Shown in pieces: positions 1 to 9,714 of a stretch of 64,000 bases of DNA; positions within the stretch are counted from its first letter, which is position 1, and each line of letters starts with the position of its first letter. This DNA is from Alicyclobacillus_A sp963788285 (GTDB lineage: Bacteria > Bacillota > Bacilli > Alicyclobacillales > Alicyclobacillaceae). Location: NCBI GenBank assembly GCA_963788285.1, contig CAWBGB010000019.1, positions 128,667 to 192,666 of the forward strand. The letters are read 5' to 3'. The notes below the pieces were generated by a model. The model searched no databases. It saw only the letters and a program-made list of their open reading frames with translations, and had not been told where the DNA came from. Made by a program: the position numbers and the translations under genes.

Positions 1-117
1 CATGATACAACGTCCGCATCACAAAAGCGGTGACAGTCTTTTGAACAACTTGGCAGAGCTCGCCTCGGTATCTTCCAGATGCCACTGACCCACACTAGAG
101 ACGTGGAGGCGATGCGA

Positions 118-735
118 GTGGTCGACTGGAGTAGACAACAGGCGTGGCTGGAAAACGCGCGGTCTGAAATTCGAAACCGAATGGAGCGAACGGGGCAGTA
201 CGGTTTGGATGACGCGATGAGCGACGAACTGAGTGAACTGTCCCTGTACGACAATCATCCGGCCGATATCGGAAGCGAATTGTTCGAACGCGGAAAAGAC
301 GTCGCATTGCGTGACCTTGACAAGCTCCGCCTGCAGGAAGTGGACAGAGCGCTGGACGCGATAGACGGCGGAACGTACGGGATGTGTGCGGAGTGTGGTG
401 AGCCGATTGATGCGGATCGGCTGGAGGCGTACCCGCTCGCGACGCTGTGCATCGATTGCAAGCGTAAGGACGAGCGGCAACACCCTGACCGGTCGCGCCC
501 GATTGAGGAGGAGTTTCTCACGCCCGGATTCGGGAGAACAGACTTAGATGGAACCGACAACGTGGCGTTTGATGGCGAAGATTCCTTACAAGCGGTGTGG
601 CGGTTCAACCAGCGACAAGGTTACGACGAAGAGTACGACTACCTTGCGCAAGACGACTACCTGAACGACAACGAAGGCATTGTCGAGGACGTGGACAAAA
701 TCACGAACGAGGAGTATAAGTCCCAACTTCCCTAG
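118..735 (+). CDS. TraR/DksA-type zinc-finger protein (YteA-like)
   Basis: A 205-residue protein of the TraR/DksA C4 zinc-finger group, closest in design to the Bacillus YteA-type proteins. A helical N-terminal half precedes two CxxC pairs at about Cys90/Cys93 and Cys111/Cys114, separated by 17 residues, which should bind one zinc. The C-terminal third is strongly acidic. Family members are thought to act on RNA polymerase, but the role of this type is not well defined. I chose GTG at 118 because GGAGG at 105-109 lies 8 bases upstream; in-frame ATGs at 79 and 112 are badly spaced. A strong hairpin follows the stop and separates it from lspA. Confidence 0.8.
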   Translation: MVDWSRQQAWLENARSEIRNRMERTGQYGLDDAMSDELSELSLYDNHPADIGSELFERGKDVALRDLDKLRLQEVDRALDAIDGGTYGMCAECGEPIDADRLEAYPLATLCIDCKRKDERQHPDRSRPIEEEFLTPGFGRTDLDGTDNVAFDGEDSLQAVWRFNQRQGYDEEYDYLAQDDYLNDNEGIVEDVDKITNEEYKSQLP

Positions 736-740
736 CACAG

Positions 741-776
741 TGGCTTGGATACCCGGTTCTCCGAGTATCCAAGCCA
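741..776 (+). terminator. Hairpin after the zinc-finger gene
   Basis: A perfect 12-bp stem (TGGCTTGGATAC pairing with GTATCCAAGCCA) closes a 12-base loop just after the stop codon at 735. There is no T-run behind it, so it may stabilise the 3' end or act as a weak or factor-assisted terminator. Confidence 0.55.
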
Positions 777-873
777 GTGCGTGTCTTGGCGCAAACCGCG
801 GCACCGGTTTTGGGGCTTAGGCAATTGTGGTAGACTGTCTGCAGACACTTGGGCTTGACCTGGGTGATGAAAG

Positions 874-1350
874 GTGAGTTTCATGCTCTACATACTGGCA
901 CTTCTTGTGTTTGCCGCAGATCAAGGGATTAAGTGGCTCGTGCGAACCCACATGGTTCAAGGCGAGTCCATCCCGATTTGGCCCTCTGTTCTGGAGATCC
1001 AGTACATTCGAAATCCAGGGGCAGCGTGGGGCATTCTTCAGCAGGCACATTGGTTGCTCGTGCTCGTGGCCCTGGTGGTCATTGCGGTGGTGGTGTGGAT
1101 AGAAAGAAAGTACCGCCCCAAGTCGTGGGTGACTGTTGGCCTTGCGTTGGTTCTCGGGGGTGCGCTTGGAAATCTTTGCGATCGCGTCTTCACGGGAACC
1201 GTGGTCGACTACGTGTATATCGAAGCCATCAATTTCCCCGTGTTCAATTTAGCGGACACCTGCATTAACGTGGGCGTGGTGCTGCTACTTTGGCAGAGTT
1301 TCCGAGCGGACAAATCGGTCAAACGAAACACGGAGGACGTTACGAAATGA
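874..1350 (+). CDS. lspA: Lipoprotein signal peptidase (signal peptidase II)
   Basis: Membrane aspartyl protease that removes the signal peptide from diacylglyceryl-modified prolipoproteins. The 158-residue length is usual. Four hydrophobic segments are visible, and the two catalytic aspartates lie in the family motifs NLCDR (Asp103) and FNLADT (Asp128). The ATG at 874 has AAAGGTGAG upstream. The stop codon overlaps the ATG of the next gene, a pseudouridine synthase; the lspA-rluD pairing is the usual arrangement in Bacillus, where it sits upstream of the pyr operon as it does here. Confidence 0.95.
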   Translation: MSFMLYILALLVFAADQGIKWLVRTHMVQGESIPIWPSVLEIQYIRNPGAAWGILQQAHWLLVLVALVVIAVVVWIERKYRPKSWVTVGLALVLGGALGNLCDRVFTGTVVDYVYIEAINFPVFNLADTCINVGVVLLLWQSFRADKSVKRNTEDVTK

Positions 1351-2279
1351 GCTTGATCTCTGAACAATTGGTGGTAGAGGGCGCAGAAGTCGGTGAACGG
1401 CTAGACCGCTGGCTGACAGACGCTTTGCAGGAGCGTGAGTACGACGTATCGCGCAGCCAGATTCAGCAATGGTTGGCAGAGGGGCATATCACAGGCCCTA
1501 GGCCGCGCCTAAAGGCTAGTGATGCCGTGGCCGATGGGGAGCAATACGAGGTTCGTATTCCTGAGCCAGAGCCGGTGGAGCTGGTTCCTGACGACGTCCC
1601 ATTTGCAATCGTACACAACGACGACGATGTGGTCGTCGTGGACAAGCCCAGAGGCGTGGTGGTACACCCTGCGGCCGGGCATCCGCACGGAACACTGGTG
1701 AACGGTCTGCTGTTCCGTGGCGTGTCCCTGTCGGCGCTCGGAGGAAGTTTGCGCCCCGGTGTCGTGCACCGCATCGATAAGGACACCTCAGGGTTGTTGA
1801 TGTTCGCGAAATCGGACCTTGCCTACCACAAGTTGGCTGCACAGCTGAAGGAGCACACTGTACACCGCGTTTATCGGGCCATCGTCCACGGTGTTCTCGC
1901 ACACGACGAAGGCATGATTGACGCGCCCATCGGACGCGACCCACGAAATCGGCAGAGAATGACGGTTCGCGACGGAGGCAAGCGGGCTGTGACGCACTTC
2001 AAAGTGTTGGAGCGGTTTCACGAGTACACCTATGTGGAGTTGAAGCTGGAGACGGGACGGACACATCAAATTCGAGTGCACATGGCTTACATCGACCATC
2101 CACTCGCTGGCGATCCGATCTACGGCCGTCGCCATACGCTCGCCATTGATGGACAGGCGCTTCACGCGATGGAACTTGGCTTTACGCATCCTCGAACCGG
2201 GCAGGCGATGTTATTTCATTCGAACCTGCCGCCAGATATGGAACATTTGCTACAGGGATTGCGGGCCGAGCTGTTGTAA
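1347..2279 (+). CDS. RluD-family 23S rRNA pseudouridine synthase (YlyB-like)
   Basis: A 310-residue RluA/RluD-family enzyme that converts uridines in large-subunit rRNA to pseudouridine. An N-terminal S4-like RNA-binding segment (about residues 15-75) leads into the catalytic domain, with the catalytic aspartate in HRIDKDTSG (about Asp144) and the conserved GRTHQIRVH segment near residue 235. The start overlaps the lspA stop by 3 bases (ATGA), so the two are translationally coupled. The position between lspA and pyrR matches Bacillus ylyB. Exact target sites cannot be assigned from sequence. Confidence 0.93.
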   Translation: MSLISEQLVVEGAEVGERLDRWLTDALQEREYDVSRSQIQQWLAEGHITGPRPRLKASDAVADGEQYEVRIPEPEPVELVPDDVPFAIVHNDDDVVVVDKPRGVVVHPAAGHPHGTLVNGLLFRGVSLSALGGSLRPGVVHRIDKDTSGLLMFAKSDLAYHKLAAQLKEHTVHRVYRAIVHGVLAHDEGMIDAPIGRDPRNRQRMTVRDGGKRAVTHFKVLERFHEYTYVELKLETGRTHQIRVHMAYIDHPLAGDPIYGRRHTLAIDGQALHAMELGFTHPRTGQAMLFHSNLPPDMEHLLQGLRAELL

Positions 2280-2347
2280 TGGTTTATGTTTCACTGACAA
2301 CTGTGGAGCGCGAGACAACAGCTACAACGGTTTGTTCGGATTCGTTC

Positions 2348-2376
2348 TTGACGAACCGTTGCGTTTGAAGTACAGT
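2348..2376 (+). promoter_or_regulatory. Promoter of the pyr operon
   Basis: A good SigA-type promoter: TTGACG at 2348-2353, a 17-base spacer, and TACAGT at 2371-2376. Transcription would begin near 2383, shortly before the PyrR-binding loop, as expected for an attenuated pyr leader. Confidence 0.75.
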
Positions 2377-2382
2377 AAAACA

Positions 2383-2513
2383 AACATGAACACTGCCTTT
2401 AAACCAATCCCGAGAGGTTGGAAAGGAGTCGCCAAAATATCCTTGCGCAAACACGCAGGGTCACTCGTGTACACATACCAAGGTGGCTTCCAATCCGGGA
2501 GCCACCTTTTTTG
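2383..2513 (+). promoter_or_regulatory. PyrR-dependent attenuator in the pyr leader
   Basis: The leader has the three classical parts. A PyrR-binding loop at about 2401-2425 carries the AATCC-n-GAGAGGTT signature inside a CCAA/TTGG stem. Its 3' side (GGTTGGAA, about 2417-2424) can instead pair with TTCCAATCC at about 2489-2497, forming an antiterminator. That region is also the 5' arm of the terminator at 2481-2513, an 11-bp stem (AGGTGGCTTCC with GGGAGCCACCT) followed by T6. By analogy with Bacillus, UMP-bound PyrR should stabilise the binding loop, free the terminator and lower pyr transcription. This is the only attenuator seen in the operon. Confidence 0.88.
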
Positions 2514-2560
2514 TGTGGCGGCGGCGAAACGGGCAGAATTTGACAAAGGCGGGAAGAGAG

Positions 2561-3115
2561 ATGCAAACCAAGGCACAGATCATGGATGCAGCTGGCATGC
2601 AGCGGTCGATGACCCGCATGGCCCACGAAATTCTGGAGCGAAACAAAGGGTTGAACGGGGTTATGCTGCTCGGTATTGAGACGCGCGGTGCCGTGCTGGC
2701 TGACCGCATCGCAGATAAATTGCTGGACATTGAGGGCATCCGACCAGAGGTACATCACATGAACCCGCGGCCGTATCGTGACGATGTCGCCGTGCAAAAC
2801 GGAGCGCGTCCTCCGATGGCCGGAGTGCAAATTCAGGACAAGATTGTCGTGCTGGTGGACGACGTCTTGTACACCGGGCGGACGGTTCGCGCGGCCCTTG
2901 ACGGCATTATGGCTACGGGGCGCGCGAAAATGGTGCAACTGGCGGCGTTGGTCGACCGCGGGCACCGGGAGCTACCGATTCGTGCGGACTATGTGGGCAA
3001 GAATGTTCCGACGTCACGGGACGAGGCCATTGCAGTACACTTCTCGGAAGTGGATGGGGATGATGGCGTTTGGATTGTGGCCAAAGACAGCGACAAGGAG
3101 CCGAATTTGAGATGA
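2561..3115 (+). CDS. pyrR: PyrR attenuation regulator / uracil phosphoribosyltransferase
   Basis: A 184-residue bifunctional protein. It binds pyr leader RNA when UMP is present, promoting termination, and also has uracil phosphoribosyltransferase activity. The PRPP-binding loop is seen as VVLVDDVLYTGRTV, with the two aspartates near residues 100-101. The ATG at 2561 follows a purine-rich site (GGGAAGAGAG), and the upstream reading frame has no family similarity. As first gene of the operon it is autoregulated through the attenuator just upstream. It overlaps pyrB by 4 bases. Confidence 0.96.
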   Translation: MQTKAQIMDAAGMQRSMTRMAHEILERNKGLNGVMLLGIETRGAVLADRIADKLLDIEGIRPEVHHMNPRPYRDDVAVQNGARPPMAGVQIQDKIVVLVDDVLYTGRTVRAALDGIMATGRAKMVQLAALVDRGHRELPIRADYVGKNVPTSRDEAIAVHFSEVDGDDGVWIVAKDSDKEPNLR

Positions 3116-4074
3116 CGATGTCAACGTTAGTCGAACGCGAACGCCAGACGGGGACGTCGTCGGTACGACACTTACTGTCCGCCCGTGACGTTACGCGTGA
3201 CGATGTCACGCGCTGGATCGCCCGTGCGGAGGAACTTCGGGTCATGTCGGCCAAGGACCGCCAAGCCATTCTTGCAGGTTCGGTCGTCGCCGCGCTCTTT
3301 TACGAACCCAGCACGCGCACCCGGTTATCGTTCGAGTCTGCGGTACTTCGGCTCGGCGGTCGTGTGATCAGTGCCGAAAATGCGCTGGAGCATTCATCCG
3401 CCAAAAAGGGCGAGCGGTTGGAAGACGTGTTTCGAGTGGTCGGATGTTACGCAGATGCGATAGTCATTCGGCATCACGAAAACGACGCGATGGCGATGGC
3501 TGCACCACAGAGCCCGGTTCCTATCATCAACGCGGGGGCTGGGTCAGGTGAACATCCGACCCAGGCGTTACTCGACGTCTACACCATCTGGCGGGAATTG
3601 GGCCACGTGGACGGCCTTCAGGTTTGCATCATGGGGGATTTGCGATACGGACGGACTGTTCACTCCCTGTTACAACTGCTGGCCAAGTACGAGGATGTCT
3701 CTGTCACACTGCTTCACCCCGCGTCATTGGGACTCCCTGAGGACATGATGCAGGCGCTTCGCAGCAGAGGGCTTTTCATACAGACGACGCAAGATCTGAG
3801 GGGCGCGTTATCCAGTGCGGATATCGTGTACCAGACTCGGATTCAAACAGAGCGGTTGGCTTGCACCGACGAAGCTGCTGGAACCGAAAAGTTCCACTTG
3901 ACTTCTGCGTCTCTCTCGGTCATGAAGCCGGGAGCGCGGATTCTGCACCCCCTTCCACGCGTCGACGAAATTCACCCAGACGTCGATGGTGACCCGCGCG
4001 CAGCCTACTTCCGACAGGTGGAAAACGGGTTGTACATGCGCATGGCCATTCTCGAAGACATGGTGAGGAGGTAA
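3112..4074 (+). CDS. pyrB: Aspartate carbamoyltransferase catalytic subunit
   Basis: Catalyses carbamoyl phosphate + aspartate to N-carbamoylaspartate, the committed step of UMP synthesis. The 320-residue protein has the carbamoyl phosphate loop STRTR at about residue 67 within a YEPSTRTRLSFE segment, a second conserved stretch INAGAGSGEHPTQ in the middle, and HPLPR near the C terminus. The start overlaps the pyrR stop (ATGA); a second ATG lies two codons on. No regulatory pyrI is present, as in Bacillus. Confidence 0.96.
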   Translation: MTMSTLVERERQTGTSSVRHLLSARDVTRDDVTRWIARAEELRVMSAKDRQAILAGSVVAALFYEPSTRTRLSFESAVLRLGGRVISAENALEHSSAKKGERLEDVFRVVGCYADAIVIRHHENDAMAMAAPQSPVPIINAGAGSGEHPTQALLDVYTIWRELGHVDGLQVCIMGDLRYGRTVHSLLQLLAKYEDVSVTLLHPASLGLPEDMMQALRSRGLFIQTTQDLRGALSSADIVYQTRIQTERLACTDEAAGTEKFHLTSASLSVMKPGARILHPLPRVDEIHPDVDGDPRAAYFRQVENGLYMRMAILEDMVRR

Positions 4075-4078
4075 TTGT

Positions 4079-5380
4079 GTGAGACTGAAAATCACAGGCG
4101 GACGATTGTTGGACTTGACCGATGGAAGTCTCGCGCAAGCAGACGTACTCATCCATGAAACGGAAGGTACCATTCTGGCCATTGGTCGTGATCTGCCGGA
4201 AGCGGATGCAACGGTCCAATTGTCCGGCGAAGTATTGTTACCGGGCTTTATCGATATGCACGTGCATTTGCGGGAACCTGGCTTCGAAGACAAGGAGACC
4301 ATCGCGACGGGAGCGAAGGCGGCTGCCGCCGGGGGATTCACTCAAATTGCCTGCATGCCCAATACGAATCCACCTCTGCATACGCCTGAACTGGTCGCGT
4401 ACGTGCGGCGTCAGGCAGAGGCAGCGGGCGCAGCGCAGGTACTGCCGATTGCTTGTATTACAGAAGGTCAAAGCGGTGAGCGACTGACCAACTTTGCGGC
4501 GCTGAAAGAAGCGGGTGCCGTGGCCTTGTCGGACGATGGAAAAGGCGTTCAGCACGGGGGACTCATGCGACAAGCGATGATGGAGGCAGCTGCCGTTGGT
4601 TTGCCACTGTGCATCCACGCAGAAGATGAGACCATCGCTGGTCGCGGCGTGCTGCACAAAGGTGCGGCGCGCAGACTCTCGTTGCCAGACATCCCGGGCG
4701 AGGCGGAGTCAGCAATGATTGCGCGGGACATTCTCCTGGCGGAACAAACGGGCGCTCACCTGCACGTCTGTCACGTCAGCGTGGAGTCTGCCGTCGCTCT
4801 GATTCGATGGGCCAAATCGCGGGGGGTTCACGTGACTGCTGAAGTCACGCCGCACCATCTGTTGTTGACTGAGGACGTCATCACGTCGGACGAAGCAGTG
4901 TACAAAGTGAACCCGCCGCTGCGAAGCGAACGGGACAGATTGGCTTGCCTCGAAGGGTTTCTAGACGGAACGCTGGATATGGTGGCGACCGACCACGCGC
5001 CGCACACTGCACAAGAAAAACAGCGCTCGATTGCAGAGTCGCCGTTTGGAATGGTTGGTATTGAAACGGTGTTTGCGCTGCTGTACACCCACCTTGTGGT
5101 GCCTGGAAAACTGTCCCTGGCAGACCTGGTCAAGAAAATGTCCACCATTCCGGCGCACAAGTTTGGCTTGCCGGGGGGCGTCATCCGCGTTGGCGGCAAA
5201 GCGGATGTGGTCGCGGTAGATCTCGGTACCGAGCGCGTGATTTCACCAGATGAGTTTCTGTCCAAGGGACGTAACACACCTTTCGCCGGATGGCGCGTGG
5301 TCGGATTTCCGACGTTGACGGTGTGTGGTGGAAAGATTGTCTATGACAGACAGGAGGCAGGCCAGTATGGGACTTTCTAA
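4079..5380 (+). CDS. pyrC: Dihydroorotase
   Basis: Zinc amidohydrolase that closes N-carbamoylaspartate to dihydroorotate. The 433 residues fit the multidomain-type dihydroorotases of Gram-positives. The metal-binding HVHLREPG lies near residue 61, and further metal ligands lie in IHAED, VCHVS and the C-terminal ATDHAPH. GTG at 4079 has AGGAGG upstream. The end overlaps the carA start by 14 bases. Confidence 0.96.
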   Translation: MRLKITGGRLLDLTDGSLAQADVLIHETEGTILAIGRDLPEADATVQLSGEVLLPGFIDMHVHLREPGFEDKETIATGAKAAAAGGFTQIACMPNTNPPLHTPELVAYVRRQAEAAGAAQVLPIACITEGQSGERLTNFAALKEAGAVALSDDGKGVQHGGLMRQAMMEAAAVGLPLCIHAEDETIAGRGVLHKGAARRLSLPDIPGEAESAMIARDILLAEQTGAHLHVCHVSVESAVALIRWAKSRGVHVTAEVTPHHLLLTEDVITSDEAVYKVNPPLRSERDRLACLEGFLDGTLDMVATDHAPHTAQEKQRSIAESPFGMVGIETVFALLYTHLVVPGKLSLADLVKKMSTIPAHKFGLPGGVIRVGGKADVVAVDLGTERVISPDEFLSKGRNTPFAGWRVVGFPTLTVCGGKIVYDRQEAGQYGTF

Positions 5381-6482
5381 ATCAGACCGACAACCGGCTC
5401 GACTCGTTCTCGAAAATGGGCTTGTTTTCTCCGGTGTAGGTTTCGGAGCGACCGGTGAGTCTTTCGGAGAAGTGGTATTCAATACGGGAATGACAGGATA
5501 TCAGGAAATCTTGACTGACCCGTCGTACTACGGACAAATTGTGACGATGACGTATCCCCTGATTGGCAACTACGGCGTCAATGTGGACGACGTGGAATCC
5601 CGCAAACCGCACGTTCGCGGGTTTGTGGTGCGCGAGTTTGCGGAAGTTCAGAGCCATTTCAAGAGCGCAGGGACGCTCGAGAGCTACCTCCAGCGCAACA
5701 ACATCCTTGGTATCGCAGGCATTGATACGCGGAAACTCACCAAGGCCATTCGGAGTCACGGCACTATGAAGGCTGTGTTGACGACGCTGGATACACCGGT
5801 GGAGGAACTCCGCGAACGACTTCGAAATCCGTTTCCAAGAGATCAGATTGACCACGTGACCACCGGGTCTGTATACCGGTGTCCTGGCAGCGGCCGACGC
5901 GTGGTCGCAATGGATTTCGGTATGAAGGCAGGCGTTGTTCGCTCGTTGTTGGCGCGCCAATGCGACGTGATTGTAGTGCCAGCGAGAACCACGGCGGAGG
6001 AAATTCTTGCGTGGCAGCCGCATGGAGTCATGCTCAGTAACGGACCTGGCAATCCAGAAGACGCCGACTACGCCATTGAAACGGTGCGCGGCCTGCTCGG
6101 GCGTGTCCCGATGTTTGGGATTTGTTTGGGTCATCAGCTCATGGCGCTGGCGTGCGGTGCGAAGACCGAGAAGATGCGGTTTGGACATCGCGGCGTAAAT
6201 CATCCTGTGAAGGACCTGCGGACGGGTAAAATTTCCATCACCTCGCAGAACCACGGCTATGTTGTGGATCCGAAGTCCATTGCGGGGACGGACCTGGTTC
6301 TCACGCACGTCAACCAGAACGACGGCACTGTAGAGGGCTTGGCGCACAGAAAGTACCCGGCTTTCTGTGTACAGTACCACCCGGAAGCGAGGCCAGGCCC
6401 GGACGACTCCGATGGCCTGTTCGACGAATTCATGCAATTGATGGACGACGTTCGGGAAGGGAGATGGACAGCGCATGCCTAA
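5367..6482 (+). CDS. carA: Carbamoyl-phosphate synthase, small (glutaminase) subunit
   Basis: Releases ammonia from glutamine and channels it to CarB. The 371-residue protein has the N-terminal CPSase small domain and a C-terminal class I glutamine amidotransferase domain with the nucleophile in GICLGHQ (about Cys253) and the His-Glu pair in QYHPEA. ATG at 5367 was chosen because AGGAGGC lies 8 bases upstream; the reading frame is open further 5' inside pyrC. Its position in the pyr operon makes it the pyrimidine-controlled copy (pyrAA in Bacillus naming). Confidence 0.95.
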   Translation: MGLSKSDRQPARLVLENGLVFSGVGFGATGESFGEVVFNTGMTGYQEILTDPSYYGQIVTMTYPLIGNYGVNVDDVESRKPHVRGFVVREFAEVQSHFKSAGTLESYLQRNNILGIAGIDTRKLTKAIRSHGTMKAVLTTLDTPVEELRERLRNPFPRDQIDHVTTGSVYRCPGSGRRVVAMDFGMKAGVVRSLLARQCDVIVVPARTTAEEILAWQPHGVMLSNGPGNPEDADYAIETVRGLLGRVPMFGICLGHQLMALACGAKTEKMRFGHRGVNHPVKDLRTGKISITSQNHGYVVDPKSIAGTDLVLTHVNQNDGTVEGLAHRKYPAFCVQYHPEARPGPDDSDGLFDEFMQLMDDVREGRWTAHA

Positions 6483-9400
6483 GCGTACTGATCTTCGGAA
6501 AATCATGGTGATTGGCAGCGGCCCCATCACGATTGGCCAAGCTGCCGAGTTTGACTACGCAGGGACACAGGCCTGCCAGGCGTTGCGTGAAGAAGGATAC
6601 GAGGTCGTCCTCGTCAACTCCAATCCGGCGACCATCATGACGGACCCTGACATGGCTGACAAAGTCTACATTGAGCCGCTGACGCCTGAGTTTGTCGCAC
6701 AGATCATCCGCCGGGAGCGCCCTGACGGACTGCTGCCTACGCTTGGCGGCCAGACTGGATTGAACTTGGCCGTGCAACTCGCGCAGATGGGGATCCTGGA
6801 GCAAGAATCGGTGGAACTGCTCGGTACGCAGCTCACGTCCATCCAGGAAGCGGAAGACAGAGAGAAATTTCGAGCCTTGATGCGTCGTCTTGAACAACCC
6901 GTGCCAGAGAGCGCCATTGTGACGAGTGTGGAAGAGGCTCGGGCATTCGCGCGTAAAATTGGCTTTCCTATTATCATCAGACCGGCGTACACACTGGGCG
7001 GAACGGGTGGCGGGATTGCGACCACATGGGACGAGTTCGAGGAGATTGTGGAACTCGGCCTGACGCTGTCCCCAATTCACCAAATCCTCGTGGAGCAAAG
7101 CATCGCCGGGTACAAGGAGATTGAGTATGAAGTCATTCGCGACGGGGCAGACAACTGCATCGTCGTCTGTAATATGGAGAACGTCGATCCGGTCGGCGTC
7201 CACACCGGGGACAGCATCGTCGTCGCCCCGAGTCAGACCTTGTCCGACGCGGATTACCAGATGCTGCGGTCGGCGAGTCTCAAAATCATCCGTGCGCTCA
7301 AGATTGAAGGCGGGTGCAACGTACAGTTCGCGCTCGACCCACACAGTCAGCGGTATTACGTGATTGAAGTCAACCCGCGCGTCAGTCGCTCGAGCGCGCT
7401 GGCTTCGAAAGCGACCGGATACCCCATTGCTCGCGTTGCCGCCAAAATCGCAGTCGGCTACCGCCTAGACGAACTACGCAACCCCGTGACGGGCGAGACG
7501 TTCGCCAGTTTCGAGCCAGCGCTGGACTACATCGTCGCCAAGATTCCGCGTTGGCCGTTCGACAAATTCCAGAGTGCCAATCGCAAGCTGGGAACGCAGA
7601 TGAAGGCGACAGGGGAAGTCATGGCCATCGGCCGTTCCTTTGAAGAGGCGTTGTTGAAGGCCATCCGCTCCCTGGAGGTCAAACGCGACTCGTTGTGGAC
7701 GAAGGAAGCTGCAACGTGGTCAAACGAAGAGGTGGAGCGGCGTATGAAAGAGCCGGACGACGAGCGCTTGTGGGTGATTGCTGAGGCGTTTCGCCGCGGC
7801 TACTCAGTCGATGAGATTCACGATTTCACGAAGATTGACCATTGGTTCCTCTACAAACTAGAGAACCTCGTCCAGGCAGAGTTGGAACTCAAAGCAGCAG
7901 CGGCGTCTGCATCCCACCCGTTGGACCTGTTCCATGAGCACCCTGAATGGTTGCGCGCCTTGAAAGAGATCGGCTATCCGGACACGGCGATTGCCCACTT
8001 CCTCGGCGTGGACGCCACCGACGTGACGGCTGTTCGGCGGGATCTCAACGTGCGTCCGGTGTACAAGATGGTCGACACCTGCGCCGGGGAGTTTGCAGCG
8101 GCCACGCCGTACTACTACAGCACGTACGAAGAGGAAGATGAAGTCGAAACGTCGAATAGGAAGAAGCTCCTGGTGCTGGGATCTGGCCCCATTCGCATTG
8201 GTCAGGGCATCGAGTTCGACTATTGTTCGGTACACGCGGTGTGGGCGATTCGTAAAGCCGGGTACGAAGCCGTCATCATCAATAACAATCCCGAGACGGT
8301 GTCCACCGACTTTAACACCTCTGACCGGCTGTACTTTGAACCCCTGCACATCGAAGACGTCATGCACGTGATAGAGCGGGAGCGGCCTGATGGCGTGATT
8401 GTGCAGTTTGGCGGGCAAACCGCTATCAACCTTGCGGAGCCGTTGGCCAAAGCGGGCGTGCCGATCTACGGCACATCCATGGAGGACATCGACAAAGCAG
8501 AAGACCGCGAAAAGTTCGATGCCTTACTCGCTGGGCTCGACATTCCACGCCCAGAAGGCTATTCGGTCACGTCTCTCGAAGGGGCGCTGGACGCCGCGCA
8601 CAAACTCGGGTATCCCGTCCTGGTTCGGCCATCCTACGTGCTGGGCGGCCGCGCGATGCAAATTATCTACTCCGACGAAGAACTGCGCAGCTACATGGAT
8701 GAAGCGGTGGAAGTCTCGGACAGTCATCCGGTGTTGGTCGACCGTTACTTGCAGGGCGTGGAAGTGGAAGTGGACGCCATCAGTGACGGAGAAACGGTGG
8801 TCATTCCCGGTATTATGGAGCACATTGAGCGCGCGGGGGTGCACTCCGGGGATTCCATCGCGGTTTACCCACCACAGTCCATCGGCCAGGCAGTCAAGGA
8901 CCGTATTGTCGACTACACCATACGCATCGCGCGCGGTTTACATGTGAAAGGGCTGGTCAACATCCAGTTCGTCGTACAGGGGGATCGGGCGTACGTTCTC
9001 GAAGTCAATCCGCGGTCATCGCGGACAGTACCGTTCTTGTCCAAAGTGACCGACGTCCCGATGGTTCATCTTGCCATGCAGGCGGTACTTGGGCAGTCCT
9101 TGGCGGCAGCAGGTTGGAGTACGGGCTTGGTTCCAGAACAGAAGCGCGTGTCTGTGAAAGTACCGGTGTTCTCGTTTGCGAAACTTCGCCGCGTTGATAT
9201 CACGCTTGGGCCAGAGATGAAGTCGACGGGCGAGGTGATGGGAACCGAAACGACGTATGCTAAGGCTCTCTATAAAGGTCTGTTGGCCGCCGGGACGGCG
9301 ATACCGCTATACGGCACGATTTTGGCCACCATTGCTGACAAGGACAAGGAAGAATCGTTCCCGATTCTGGAAGGGTTTGCGAACCTCGGGTTTCGGCTGG

Positions 9401-9714
9401 CGGCGACGGAAGGAACAGCCAAGTACCTGCGTCAACGTGGGCTCGAGGTGCGCGTGGTTAACAAACTTGCGCAAGGCACCCCCAACCTCGTCGACGATAT
9501 CCGCGACGGACAGATTCAGTTGGTCATTAACACCTTGACCAAAGGCAGGAAGCCAGAGCGTGACGGATTCCGCATCCGCCGAACAGCGGTGGAGCACGGC
9601 GTGCCCTGTTTAACGTCTCTGGACACAGCAGCTTCACTCCTGGAGGTATTGTCAACCATTCGATTTGCAACCGTACCGCTTGCTGGTTCCGGGCAAGGAG
9701 ATGGCCAACCGTGA
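6475..9714 (+). CDS. carB: Carbamoyl-phosphate synthase, large subunit
   Basis: ATP-dependent synthesis of carbamoyl phosphate from bicarbonate and CarA-derived ammonia. At 1079 residues it is full length, with the expected internal duplication: two ATP-grasp halves each starting with a GSGPI segment (about residues 12 and 565) and each with a GGQT segment. The C-terminal MGS-like allosteric domain begins near residue 935. It overlaps carA by 8 bases and pyrF by 4 bases. Confidence 0.97.
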   Translation: MPKRTDLRKIMVIGSGPITIGQAAEFDYAGTQACQALREEGYEVVLVNSNPATIMTDPDMADKVYIEPLTPEFVAQIIRRERPDGLLPTLGGQTGLNLAVQLAQMGILEQESVELLGTQLTSIQEAEDREKFRALMRRLEQPVPESAIVTSVEEARAFARKIGFPIIIRPAYTLGGTGGGIATTWDEFEEIVELGLTLSPIHQILVEQSIAGYKEIEYEVIRDGADNCIVVCNMENVDPVGVHTGDSIVVAPSQTLSDADYQMLRSASLKIIRALKIEGGCNVQFALDPHSQRYYVIEVNPRVSRSSALASKATGYPIARVAAKIAVGYRLDELRNPVTGETFASFEPALDYIVAKIPRWPFDKFQSANRKLGTQMKATGEVMAIGRSFEEALLKAIRSLEVKRDSLWTKEAATWSNEEVERRMKEPDDERLWVIAEAFRRGYSVDEIHDFTKIDHWFLYKLENLVQAELELKAAAASASHPLDLFHEHPEWLRALKEIGYPDTAIAHFLGVDATDVTAVRRDLNVRPVYKMVDTCAGEFAAATPYYYSTYEEEDEVETSNRKKLLVLGSGPIRIGQGIEFDYCSVHAVWAIRKAGYEAVIINNNPETVSTDFNTSDRLYFEPLHIEDVMHVIERERPDGVIVQFGGQTAINLAEPLAKAGVPIYGTSMEDIDKAEDREKFDALLAGLDIPRPEGYSVTSLEGALDAAHKLGYPVLVRPSYVLGGRAMQIIYSDEELRSYMDEAVEVSDSHPVLVDRYLQGVEVEVDAISDGETVVIPGIMEHIERAGVHSGDSIAVYPPQSIGQAVKDRIVDYTIRIARGLHVKGLVNIQFVVQGDRAYVLEVNPRSSRTVPFLSKVTDVPMVHLAMQAVLGQSLAAAGWSTGLVPEQKRVSVKVPVFSFAKLRRVDITLGPEMKSTGEVMGTETTYAKALYKGLLAAGTAIPLYGTILATIADKDKEESFPILEGFANLGFRLAATEGTAKYLRQRGLEVRVVNKLAQGTPNLVDDIRDGQIQLVINTLTKGRKPERDGFRIRRTAVEHGVPCLTSLDTAASLLEVLSTIRFATVPLAGSGQGDGQP

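Noticed and set aside
1..117. A gene or promoter at the left edge
   Set aside because: The first 117 bases show no coding frame with a ribosome site and no promoter with acceptable spacing; the reverse-strand frame over 19-483 is a shadow of the zinc-finger gene.
5382..6530. A 382-codon reading frame on the reverse strand
   Set aside because: It lies entirely antisense to carA, has no ribosome site or family similarity, and arises from the codon bias of the sense gene. The same applies to 6430-7344 antisense to carB.
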